A DNA stretch of 64,000 nt from NCBI GenBank assembly GCA_025175895.1, contig CM046003.1:25875245-25939244 (forward strand), read 5' to 3'. The DNA is from Wurfbainia villosa (Eukaryota > Streptophyta > Magnoliopsida > Zingiberales > Zingiberaceae). The notes beneath the pieces are model-generated. The model saw only the letters and a list, made by a program, of their open reading frames with translations, was not told the origin of the DNA and ran no database searches. The position numbers were made by a program, and so were the translations under genes. This document shows, one piece after another, positions 9,765 through 20,344 of the stretch (the stretch's first letter is position 1; each line of letters starts with the position of its first letter).

Positions 9765-11024
9765 TGTTGAGTTTCTGGCACCGCGGCGAGTGTATGTTTG
9801 AACATGTTTCGTAAATATTTGCACAACGGAAGAATTAAAAAGTAATAAATCTAATTTATTACAACACACACACCACAGGCATGCAAAGTACAACATGTGT
9901 AGACATAATCGCAATTTCAAATTTTGCAATAAAAGAAAATTACGCTAGTTATACCTGACGTATCACGTGCAGCGAGAATGACATAAACCAGAGCAACTCT
10001 CGCTAGAATTGCCTCTATCAATATCCACGTTGAGTACCGTCGGGATAGCTTCGCCAAGCTACAAGACTCGTCTTCGTAGGAGTCACTAGCCTAGTGTCAA
10101 AGATGATGTGATCGAGAGAAGATCACAATCCGAATCAAAATTCGGATTCGAAAATGAGTCCCCAAAACTCGCTTCTCCGGAGAGGTATTCGTCAATCGAT
10201 TGACGAATCCTTGGTCCTCCACCTATGAGGATTGTCGGAGATCGAATCCCCGGCAAGGTAGCCGCTGTCGGAGCTTCAACCATCGTCCAAACAATGCTCC
10301 GACATGAAAGGAAACAAGCTGGACAGCTTGGTGGAGAATTTGCGCCAGCCCAAAGAAGGAAGGTCAGCTCCACCTTGGTCACCGGAGCCAAGGGATGTCA
10401 CCAGAGGGTCGCCATGGCCGGAAGCAGCTGGTGGTGTTGACGGCAGCAGCTGCAAGGGGGTGGCAGCGAGCAAGTCTTGGGCGGCGGCAAGGAGAAGAGA
10501 GGGAGAGGAGGAGAAGAAAAGTTTTCCAAAATAAACTTAGGGCTCTCCAAAACTCTAACCGCATTTTTATAGAGCACGTGTTTCTTAACCATTAAGAAAA
10601 CTTCTCGTTAGGGTTATTGGTTCATAACTAAAACCCATTAACCCGCTCCAATAACTTAAGTTAAAATAAACCAGACCGCGTTGGTCTATTTTAAGTTAAA
10701 ATGAACCGAACCAACATTGGTTCATTCGTTTAAAACAAACCAAACCCCTTTGATTTATTCTTCACCATTGGATTAGAATCAAACCAATTTGGTTCATCCT
10801 TCATCTCTTCATAAGACACGACCCATCCATGCTTCCATTGCGACTGAAATGATTTCATGCTCGCTCCTTGTTTGGTCCAACAAAACCTAGTTTCTCTCAA
10901 TCTGAGAATCTCATTCTCAAGCTCATTTTAAATCCTTCGGATTACACTCATTGCGCGTGTGACCAAATAGGTTCCCTATTTATGTTGGCCGTCTATAATT
11001 AACCATTAATTATAGAACGATCAT
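9765..11024 (-). repeat. 5' LTR of element E, 3' part
   Basis: Starts on the plus strand with TGTTGAGTTTCTGG next to the primer-binding site and is cut at 11024 by element D. The last five bases, ATCAT (11020-11024), are the left target duplication of D. It continues at 25101. It includes a GC-rich stretch around 10200-10520 in which short frames are open by chance. Confidence 0.75.
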
Positions 11025-12104
11025 TGTTGGTGCATCAGTCACCTAAGTCGAACCTGAGTTTTAATTATAGCAAACGATACAAAGTTAAGCTCATGTCGTT
11101 ATCTCACGAGTTGAATCGAGTGTGCAGAAAATTACTATAGCTGGAGCTAAAGGCTAGCACACCCGGAGGAAGCCGCGGTGGTCGGGCGACACTCGAGTGA
11201 CTTCGGAGGGAGCCAAAGGAATCGAGTGAAAGGCCGGAAGAAAAAGTGACATAGTAAGTATCGAGGTAAGCTCGTGTGTAAGTGAGGTCGTATCCTCTTT
11301 ACGGGGATAGACTTAAGCGTAGATCCAACCCAAGACATCACATCGGTGGTCTAGGTCGAGATCGAACGGTCGGAGGACATCGAAATAATGTTATTGTTCA
11401 GCTAACTTGTCATTTCAGATAGCATCGATCAACTTGGAGGACTCAGAATCACCGACCGTCATCAAGATCGGTCGATCGATGTCATCGCCATCGATTGATC
11501 GATGATGGATATCAGTCGACTGATGGTCAAGGATCAGCTTTGAGGAGTCAAGGCTTATCACCTCATTTCAAGGGGAGTGGTGCTCAATTGTGATTGGCTA
11601 AAGTTCCTCTCGAAAAGGGGCTCAAAGGCTATAAAAGGAGGGCCTATCCTAGGGTTTCATCATCAATTCTAAACTTCCAAAAGCCTCCGCAAAGCTACAA
11701 CTCTCTAACAACGAAGTGCTTCTTCTCTGACGTCTAGGTTTAAATTGCTTTTATTTTATTATGTCGGTATAAGTTTTATCTCAGTTTATTGCTTTACTTT
11801 TTCGGAGTTTTTATCGTAACGAGGAGACGGGGAGTGTCCCTTTACCTCATGCTTTGTGACTTTTTGTATCGATTAACTCCTACCTTTAACGAGGAGGAGT
11901 TCTTTAGTGTTTTGCCCTCCGTGCGTGGTCAAGGACCACTAGGGACTTGGAGTAGTAGTCGAAGGCTATGAACCAAGTAAAATTCTCTTGTCTCATTTAC
12001 TTTGCATTTATTTTCTGCTGCGTTTAATTGTTTTAACGAACGAAATGAAGAAAAGTTTTCTATCGCTATTCACCCCCCCTCTAGCGATCCTCTTCGATCC
12101 AACG
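11025..12104 (+). repeat. 5' LTR of element D
   Basis: 1080 bp, from TGTTGGTGCATCAG to CGATCCAACG; the final CA has become CG compared with the 3' LTR. It contains one CAGTCGACTG, a TATA box and the U5 word TATCGCTATTCACC then CCCCTCTAGCG near 12061. The counterpart is at 23997-25095. Confidence 0.92.
11513..11637 (+). promoter_or_regulatory. LTR promoter of D: palindrome, ATTGG box, TATA box
   Basis: CAGTCGACTG at 11513-11522, an inverted CCAAT word (GATTGGC) near 11592, and TATAAAAG at 11630-11637 followed by an A/T/C-rich start region. The order matches a pol II promoter in U3; use in the plant is not known. Confidence 0.6.
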
Positions 12105-12105
12105 A

Positions 12106-12120
12106 TTGGTATCTGAGCCG
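12106..12120 (+). other. primer-binding site of element D
   Basis: TTGGTATCTGAGCC directly after the 5' LTR: the iMet tRNA site with A changed to T at one position. Confidence 0.75.
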
Positions 12121-12315
12121 GGGGTGCTAAGATTTGGTGAAACCACCGATCTAGCTTTTTACAGATTTCTTTTTTTTCTGTTTATTTTGACTATATTTCA
12201 TTTGGTTAGCCTTTTTCTCGCACTACTAATCCAAGACGTGAGTCTTGGTACATTTCGTGTGTTTTTTTTTCGTTGTTAGGTTTCTCGTCTTCATCTCCTT
12301 GTTTATTTTGTATCA

Positions 12316-13902
12316 ATGGCCCATCTCGAGGGTTTTAGCACCGTCCGACCTCCATTTTACAACGGAGATGACTTTCGTTATTGGAAGGGTCGGATGGAAT
12401 GCTTTCTTAAAACTCAAATCGAGATGTGGATCATAATCCAAACGGGATTCACACTTCCGACTATCGAAGTGGGTGAATCCTTGGATTATGACCAATGGAC
12501 CATTGCGACAAAACGACAAGTCGAAGCCGATGCCAAGGCAACTCAAATCCTCCAATACAACTTGTCCAAGGAGGAGCTTTAATCGCATCAACCCCTTCAT
12601 CAGCGCAAAAGACCTTTGGACAAAGCTAGTGGAGCTACACGAAGGGACCGATGAAGCCAAGGTATGTAAGCGCGATCTTTTGTTTAATAAATTATATAAT
12701 CTAAAAATGCAGGAACACGAAACGACAACGCAAATTCACACCCGCGTTCAAGACATAGTCAATAATCTACACACGATCGGGCAAAAGGTCGAAAACCGCG
12801 ACCTTATAAGGTATGTTCTTAACCCCTTTTTGAGGACTACCTTGTGGGCATCCATGGTCGATACCTACAAGGTCTCCAAGGATCTTTTGAAACTTAGGTT
12901 AGATGAATTATTTTATAATTTTGACTTCATGAGCAGTCTAACTCGGAACCCGAGAAGGGTATAGCACTTTTTGCAGGTTCGAGGAAGAAAACCGCAAGCA
13001 AGCCACCCCCGAAGGAAGAAGAGGATGAGTCCGATTCGGAGGTCGACTCGGAAATGGAGGCCGAACTAGTCAACCTAGTTCGACGGATAGTCAAGGGCCG
13101 AAAATGAACTGCCACTCGACCCAACGAAGGTAAGCCTAAAAGTTTGAATATTAGATGTTACGAATGCAACAGGTTTGGATACATCAAGTCCGAATGCCCA
13201 AAACTCAAGAGCAAAGCACCAAAACACAAAAAGGCACTCAACGCTACTTGGGAAGACGCATCCGACGAAGAAGATAATGATCGTGTTCTCATGGATAAAC
13301 TGGTGGAATCGGAGATGGAGTCAGAACCAAAACATGAATCAGAAACCGAAGACGAGTCGGACTACGAAGCACTATTCAAGACAAGCCACGGATACGCATC
13401 CGGTTCAAAAGATACACTCAAGGTAAGTCGATCCCTCATTAGTACACTTTATAGTGAAATTAAGTTTTTAACTAGAAAATTAGCTAAGTCCGAGTACAAG
13501 GTCGAGACCCAGGTTGAGGAAGTTAAACTCCTCAAACATGAGGTCTCCCTAACCTCTTCGACTAGTCGAGTTCGAGAGAAGGACTCAACTCGGGTTGAAA
13601 AACTTGAAGTTGAGAACTCACTCTTGAAGAGTCAAGTTGAAGATCTTAGGAACACGTTGGAAAGGTTTACTTTGGGATCCAAAGAACTTGACCTCCTACT
13701 TGGATCGCAAAGGGCCGTGTACAACAAGGTCAGGCTAGGGTTTAGCTCAAACACGACCAACAAGTCGTATATGTCGATTGTAAGTCAACATAAAAAACGT
13801 GTCCAAGCATCGGTCCCTAAGACCACCTTGATTTCAAACTTAGGATCGAACCAGTACTGGATTTCCATGGACCAAATCCACTATGTGGAGAGACCGAACT
13901 GA
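12316..13902 (+). pseudogene. gag: Gag of element D (SIRE-like), broken
   Basis: Starts MAHLEGFSTVRPPFYNG, with the Gag core WKGRMECFLKTQIEMW and DLWTKLVELHEGTDEA. A one-base insertion near 12580 shifts the frame (the K copy reads through), a second shift lies near 12960, and a TGA is present at about 13105. The last frame (13144-13902) holds the knuckle CYECNRFGYIKSEC, a WEDASDEE acidic patch, a long coiled coil (about 13430-13670) and the SIRE-type tail FTLGSKELDLLLGSQRAVY. It ends in an IHYVERPN stop. Function was capsid formation; this copy cannot make it. Confidence 0.9.
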
Positions 13903-14524
13903 CTCAACGGTCCAGGGAGAGCTAGTACGAAACTTGTTTGTATTTTAACTTAGAAATTGCATGCTTAGGTTCTTTATTTAGTTTGATTTTTCTTTTTAGA
14001 ATGGCTAGATAGGACTATAACTTATCAATACTTGATAACATAGTACCAGGACGCGGCGAGATGATAGTACGCTAGGAAAATAGAGTCTTGTGTATTCAGG
14101 CTAGATAAGGCGTATCTAGTTCGATGCACTTGACTGAGTGGAACTAGCTGAAGCTACCTCGCTGTATCCTAGACTAGTTAGACCAGGAAGTGGTCTTAGG
14201 TAAGTCAAGTTTCTATTTTCTTGAAAATGGCTTTGTCTAAGGAAGTGGTTGTTGTTCCGATCAAAGAAGGCCTTTGTGCCTCGCCACGACCTGGAAGCCA
14301 TGATCTTGAAAAGGTGACTTGATGAGCCAAAGGTCAAATCCGAATCTAACGCAAGGTTGACAAGTGTTCAATTCATTAAATTCAAATCAAGTAAAATTGG
14401 AAGTCATCTCACAAGAACATATAGGGTTAACATATTTGATCATGTAGACATGGGTGAGATGATTTAGGTTAATAAACTTCAACCAATCTTTAATAAATCC
14501 AATATCCAATCCAAATACCTTGCA
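13903..14524 (+). other. spacer between gag and protease of element D
   Basis: About 620 bp without a supported frame. A related spacer lies in element K (about 54661-55105), so it is a family feature and not a later insertion. Shared words include a run meaning GTCTAAGGAAGTGGTTGTTG near 14235. Confidence 0.55.
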
Positions 14525-14917
14525 TGTAGGATCAATGGATGTTGGAAAGTGGTTGCTCTCGACACATGACCAGGGATCAACTCAAGTTTTCGAAGCTTCG
14601 ATTCAAACGACAAGGATCGGTAGCCTTCGAAAACAACGGCAAGCTCAAAATCATCGGATCAGGTGATATTGAGCTCAACTCTAACTTTATTATTCAAAAT
14701 GTCTTATTGGTAGAAAATTTTTAATATAATTTACTTAGTGTAAGCCAATTGTGTGATAACAACTATAAGGTCATATTTCTAGAAAATGAATGCGTAATTA
14801 ATACAAATGAAACCTCTTAAACAATCGTTAAGGGAACCAGAAATATCAATATTTAAACTATTAACTTAACTAACTCCTCAACTAAGTGTCTTATGACACG
14901 ACAAGAGGAATCATGGT
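14525..14917 (+). pseudogene. protease region of element D, cut by element C
   Basis: Contains LESGCSRHMTRDQLKF at about 14540-14590, equivalent to the copia aspartic protease site DSGCSRHMTG, with the catalytic Asp replaced by Glu and the final Gly by Arg. The following beta-strand region (NNGKLKIIGSGDIELNSNF) is readable, then stops appear. It is interrupted at 14918 by the target duplication of element C; pol resumes at 20345. Confidence 0.8.
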
Positions 14918-15322
14918 TGTGGTGTAGGGGATCGGATGGCCGCTAGAGGGGGGTGAATAGCCCTCGTACGTTGGACGTCGTAAATTGCTCTCGTCTACAA
15001 AAGATTAGCGCAAGCGGAATATACAAATACAAAGCAAAAGACAAACAATAAAACGAACGCTAACACGATGGTATAACGTGGTTCACAGCTACGCCGCTAA
15101 TCCACGGTCCCCGATTCGTCCTCGGTGAATCACTCCGTTAAACCAATCCACTAAATGGTCTCTCCTTTGCACCAAGCTAGGTGGAGGTAACCTTTACAAC
15201 CAAGATCACTCTTCTTACAATAGGATTGAAGTGAAGACAAGTAAGAAGAGTTTAAAGCTTGTGGGGCACTAGGAAGATCACTTGGAGCATAAGCATTAGC
15301 CTCTCAAAGGCTTACACCCTCT

Positions 15323-15331
15323 CTTTTTATA
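15323..15331 (-). promoter_or_regulatory. TATA box in the 3' LTR of C
   Basis: The minus strand reads TATAAAAAG, with the same base context as 19615-19607 in the other LTR. Confidence 0.55.
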
Positions 15332-15389
15332 GAGGGATGACGACCTCGAACACGCCGGATCCCGACCGCTGTAGTCCAGCGGAACTCTT

Positions 15390-15420
15390 AGCGATCGTGA
15401 TGGACCTCATCACGATCGCT
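15390..15420. repeat. perfect inverted repeat, 13-bp arms, 5-bp loop
   Basis: Arms AGCGATCGTGATG (15390-15402) and CATCACGATCGCT (15408-15420) around GACCT. The right LTR has GGCAGTCGACTGATG at this place, so the hairpin is unique to the left LTR. Confidence 0.8.
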
Positions 15421-16051
15421 ACCTCGTCGTCGGCCTGGGCCGGCTACGAAACGGTAATGGCCGAAACCCTATTGATCCGATCATTGCGCGCGGTGGAATG
15501 ATCGATGGTCTTAGCGATCGCCCACGTATGGCGATCAGCGGCCTAATCCGATCAATCGTATACCGGTCGAACTCACTCGACTCGGAAGCGATCGGCCGCC
15601 ATGACATGGCGATCGGCCGGTGTCGGAAAACCCATCCGACACTTGGCCAAATGGCCAAGTTTCACCTAAGAGCTACCCTTCCCGGGTTACAATTGCTCAC
15701 TCATTTCTGAGTCCTCGCCTTGAGTTCTCTTCGTTCTCGGCCACGTCCCTCGGCGATCAGCGCGCGGCTCGCAATGCTCCTTCGCGTCTCTTGCCTCAAG
15801 TCTACTTCCTCGGCTTCACTCCAAGCTTCTCGTCCGGCGGTCCCTCGGATGCTCCAAGCGCACGGCTTCCGCAAAGCTATCCTTCACCGACTCAAGGCAC
15901 GAGTCATGAGATGTGAAACTTGCCACGGCTCCATGTGCGAATTACTAAGCCCTGCATGACTTCAACGCACATATCACATCAACATATCAAACTAACTTAA
16001 ACCCTTTGCCACACCATCAAAACCATATTACGGCACGAGATTGCCCTAACA

Positions 16052-16066
16052 ATCTCCCCCTTTTTG
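16052..16066 (-). other. polypurine tract of element C
   Basis: The minus strand reads CAAAAAGGGGGAGAT directly before the 3' LTR. Confidence 0.85.
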
Positions 16067-17408
16067 ATGTGTGGCAATCCGTTTAAGTTAGGTAAAAACA
16101 TTTGATATAAATTCTAAGGTAAGAAAGCATGTAAAGATAAACATGATATAACAACATGCAACTCCCCCTTAATCCATGAAACTCTCTATGCAGATTTTCT
16201 CCCCCTATCATATATTTCTCCCTAAAATAAAAGTAAAATTAACTTAAACATACTTATTTCTCCCCTTTGACACTATCAAAAAGATTAACACTAAGTTATA
16301 AGCTCATGGCATCAAGTATAATGGAGGGAAAATATGACAAGTTGATTTAAAATTGGGTACCACTTGTTGATGGCATCAAGTATATTTCTACCACTTGTTG
16401 TAGGTTTACAAACTGAATTCGGCCTTCAATGTTCTGATTCTGAACCACGATCATTCGCTATCGATATATGGCGGTCGGTAGCACAAAGGAATCCGAATTT
16501 TTGATTTTTTGGATGAATTTCAGAAATGCATTATAAATTCCAGAAAATTCGAAAAATCATGAAATTTGGGGAACATATTTCTCTTAAGTATATCTATCAG
16601 TGAAAAATATGTTTTCGTGAAAAATCATTATATTTCCACATATTTGCCAAAAATCCAAAAGCTCTAAAAACCACTAGGTTTTTGATCATTCTAGTATCAA
16701 GTTAGCTACCTAGTTTTGCATCCAATTGTTTCAAAACATGAATACATGTATTTTAAAATAAGAAATTGTTTTGAAAACTTATGAAATATCCAATCATGAT
16801 CTTTGGGCAATATGTCTATGAATTAAACATAAGCTTTCCCCATGATTGGTCTATTATTGCTATGTTGATACTTTAAATGACCATCTAAATGCCATAGGCA
16901 TTAGTGGACATTTGTATCATCCTAACATCTCACCCATGCTAAGTTTGCAATCAAGTTAGCCTATAGTGAGTGTGAGATGCATCCTAGGGGGTATTTGTAT
17001 ATACTTAACCAATATATTCATGTAATTCTATCATGGTTAGGTATCAACCTAACAACCTACATGATCATAATGACATATATGATTTAATTTCACATTATGA
17101 TCATGAAACTCATGTATCCATCAAATTATAATCATGCATTAGGTATTTTATGATGATAATAAACAAAGTATCACCTAAAGCATGATTCAAACCTATTTCT
17201 TATGATAACGTGCCAAATTTCAAAAACATAAATCATGATTGTAAATATACATAGAAATTACATCAATCATCATGATTTAAGCATTATTACCTATTTATGG
17301 GCACGTTATCATCACCCAACACTATCTAAAAAATGTTGTCCCGTCATCCTAAGTCAACCAAAATATGATATAGGTTAGGACCATGTGGTTGACTACCCTA
17401 GGGGTTTT
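16067..17408 (-). other. non-coding tail of element C
   Basis: 1.3 kb of AT-rich sequence after the gag stop. No pol motif is seen in any frame. The composition resembles the tail of element A (72-1769), including ATCATGA-type words. Confidence 0.7.
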
Positions 17409-19144
17409 CTAACCCTTAAGGATGGATTTTGGAACCCAAAATAGATTCTTTCCTATTGGGTTCACTAAATACTCCTTGGGGATCCATTTCCTAGCAATTA
17501 CCTTCTTCTTATCTTGTCCCCTAGCTATAAGGCATTTGTAGGCTTTTTCATTTTTCTTTTCCTTGTAGCCTAGGCCCTTTTTGTTGAAGCTAGCTCTTTG
17601 GCTCCCTAAGATCATGTTCAATGTGTTGGAGCCAATAGTGAATTTTTCTAGGGCTTTTGTTAAATAATCTACTTTTTCCCTTAAGGCCCTATTTTCATTT
17701 ATACATGCATCACTAACATCTAATGGCACATAAAGGTCATGTGAGCATGCTTCATTTAAACTAGAAGAAATATTATCATTTAAGCATGCATTTTCTAGTT
17801 TATGTTCTAGGTCCTTAATTTGATCTAGCATGCTTTTGTTTTTCTTCTTAGCTCTAAATAAATCTCTAGTTAAGCTAGAAACCATGGAAACTATTTTCTT
17901 AGGAGAGGCTTTCGTTACCATAGTTTCCATATCCTCTTCTTCTTCTTCGGATGAGGAGGATGTAGAAGCTCCCCTTCACTTGAGCTCTCCCCATTTGAGC
18001 TTGATCCTTCATTTTCGGATGAAGAGCAATCCAAGTCATCAAAGGCCATCAAGGCCAAATTGGTGACAAAAGCATTCTCCTCTTCCGATGATGAGGAGGA
18101 GGATGAGGAAGGATCATCCCATGTCTTGGCCTTGAATGCTTTGGCCTTCCCCTTTTCTTTTGCCTTCTTTTCTTCTTCCTTTCTCTTGCTCCCCTTCTTC
18201 TTCTTCCTCTTCTCTTCTTTCTTTTTCTTCTCTTCTTTGCTTTTGTTTAGGAGGGGACAATTGTCCCTTATGTGTCCCTCTCCTTGGCAATTATAGCATA
18301 TGACCTTCCCCCTTGGTCTTCTATTCCTATCATTAGATTTATCAAATCTAAAATTCTTAAATGCACGTCTTACCCTCCTTACCATATAGGCTTCTTCGGT
18401 GCTATCCATGGAGGAGGAGGAAGGCAGCTTCAAATCATCGGAGGAGGAGGGATCTCTATCTTCTTCTTCCCCTTATTTGCCAACAATGCTACTCCTCTTG
18501 AGGGTTGAATTCTAGGCTCCTCTTGTATTCCCTCAAGCCTAGTTTCGTGGAGCTCCATTGTTGATAAAAATTCCTCCAAGGTACTTACTTCCAAGTTCTA
18601 GGATATGTAGAATGAGTCCACCATGGAGCTCCACTTTGAGGACCGGGGAAAGGCATCTATGGCCTTCATTACAATATCCCGGTTTGATAGCTTCTCACCT
18701 ACACTTGTTAGTCCATTTAAAATTTCTTTGAATCTAGAATGCAAAGAAATTACCTTTTCTCCCTTTTCTAATTTGATGTTGGATAGTTGGGAGCGGAGGA
18801 GATCTCTCCTTGCTAGCTTTGCCTCGGATGTGCCTTCATGAAGCTCAATTAGCTTCTCCCACATCTCCTTGGCGCTTAGGCATTCTCCTATTCGGTTGAT
18901 TTCTTGTTGGGGGAGCACATTGAAAAGATGATGTTTTGCCTTTGAGTTCGCAAGGTGCTCCTCTCTTTGCTTCTTAGTCCATCGTGATTTTTCGATTGGT
19001 TTCCCTTCTTCATCCCTAGGCAAAAGCAGCGGATTCCATTGTAATCATTATATCAAAATCCGTTTCGAAAAATACCTCCATTCGCTTCTTCCACCAAGCG
19101 AATTCTCCTTCAAACTTCGGAGGATGGATGTTGGAGCCGGCCAT
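17409..19144 (-). pseudogene. gag: Gag of element C
   Basis: Begins MAGSNIHPPKFEGEF at 19144, close to the B gag. A stop and frame change occur near 19020 and another stop near 18598. The Gag core EMWEKLIELHEGTSEAK lies in 18598-19023. The knuckle CYNCQGEGHIRDNC is in the next frame (17915-18433), followed by a Lys/Glu-rich stretch and a poly-Ser acid patch. A frame change near 17920 leads to the tail (17409-17930) with a coiled coil RDLFRAKKKNKSMLDQIKDL, FTIGSNTLNMILGSQRASF and the ending LFWVPKSILKG. The tail resembles the ends of the A and D Gag proteins, which supports a SIRE-related origin. Particle protein of a non-autonomous element; now broken. Confidence 0.88.
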
Positions 19145-19192
19145 TTAAGAGTTGCTTGTAGTGGCGGTTAGTCCTCGACAAGCTTTCCTCGA

Positions 19193-19205
19193 CTCTGATA
19201 CCACT
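19193..19205 (-). other. primer-binding site of element C
   Basis: The minus strand reads AGTGGTATCAGAG immediately after the LTR; initiator Met tRNA type. Confidence 0.88.
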
Positions 19206-20339
19206 TGTAGGGGATCGGATAGCCGGCTAGAGGGGGGTGAATAGCCCTCGTACGTTGGACGTCGTAAATTGCTCTCGTCTACAAAAGATTAGCGCAAGCG
19301 GAATATACAAATACAAAGCAAAAGACAAACAATAAAACGAACGCTAACACGATGGTATAACGTGGTTCACGGCTACGCCGCTAATCCACGGTCCCCGATT
19401 TGTCCTCGGTGAATCACTCCGTTAAACCAATCCACTAAATGGTCTCTCCTTTGCACCAAGCTAGGTGGAGGTAACCTTTACAACCAAGATCACTCTTCTT
19501 ACAATAGGATTGAAGTGAAGACAAGTAAGAAGAGTTTAAAGCTTGTGGGGCACTAGGAAGATCACTTGGAGCATAAGCATTAGCCTCTCAAAGGCTTACA
19601 CCCTCTCTTTTTATAGAGAGGGCTATTTTCTTCCCGTTGGCCGCCATCAGTCGACTGCCGTCACTACAACGGCCTCCGAACACGTCGGATCCCGACCGTT
19701 GTAGTCCAAAGGAACTCTTGGCAGTCGACTGATGGACCTCATCGATCGTGCTCCTCCGTGTCGATCGCCGCGATCGGCTCACGACGATTCTGTGGCGAAA
19801 CCCTATTGATCGATCAGCGCCTTGATCGGTCGATAATCGCGATCGGCCGCCCACGTATGGAAGTCATTGGCAATCCGATCGATCGTATACGGTCAAACTC
19901 ACTCGACTTCGGGCGGCCATGACATGGCGGTCCCAAATGGCCAAGTTTCACCTAAACTACCCTTCCCGGGTTACAATCGCTCCTCTCATTTCTCGAGTCC
20001 CTCGCCTTGAGTTCTCTTCGTTCGGCCACGTCCTCGGCGGCCATCGAGCGCCGCGGCTCTGCAATGCTCCTTGGCGTCTCTTGCCTCGAAGTCTACTTCC
20101 TCGGCTTCACTCCAAGCTTCTCGTCGGCGGTCCCTCGGATGCTCAGCGCCGCGGCTTGCATAAGCTATCCTTCACCGACTCAAGGCACGAGTCATGAGAT
20201 GTGAAACTTGCCACGGCTCCATGTGCGAATTACTAAGTCCTGCACGACTTCAACGCACATATCACATCAACATATCAAACTAACTTAAACCCTTTGCCAC
20301 ACCATCAAAACCATATTACGGCAAGAGATTGCCCTAACA
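19206..20339 (-). repeat. 5' LTR of element C
   Basis: 1134 bp, TGTAGGGGATCGG...GCCCTAACA, followed by the target duplication TGTGG. It keeps both CAGTCGACTG palindromes (19648 and 19722). The U5 word CTAGAGGGGGGTGAATAGC is near 19228. Confidence 0.92.
19607..19731 (-). promoter_or_regulatory. TATA box and two palindromes in the 5' LTR of C
   Basis: TATAAAAAG on the minus strand at 19615-19607, with CAGTCGACTG at 19648-19657 and 19722-19731, i.e. 33 and 107 bp upstream. The two are not at the usual 20-21 bp spacing here. Confidence 0.5.
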
Positions 20340-20344
20340 TGTGG

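Larger units (their letters stand above)
14923..16051 (-). repeat. 3' LTR of element C
   Basis: 1129 bp, TGTAGGGGATCGG...GCCCTAACA. Compared with the right LTR it lacks the sequence around both CAGTCGACTG palindromes: near 15335 there is a deletion, and near 15390 the palindrome is replaced by a GCGATCG-type inverted repeat. Elsewhere long stretches are identical. Confidence 0.92.
14923..20339 (-). mobile_element. gag-only LTR element C
   Basis: 5417 bp with two LTRs (1129 and 1134 bp), primer-binding site at 19193-19205, one gag and a purine tract at 16052-16066. The exact target duplication TGTGG lies at 14918-14922 and 20340-20344. The 3.15-kb interior has no protease, integrase, RT or RNase H in any frame. 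It is therefore a non-autonomous element of the gag-only type that would need enzymes from another copia element. It sits in the pol of D, opposite in orientation. Confidence 0.92.
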
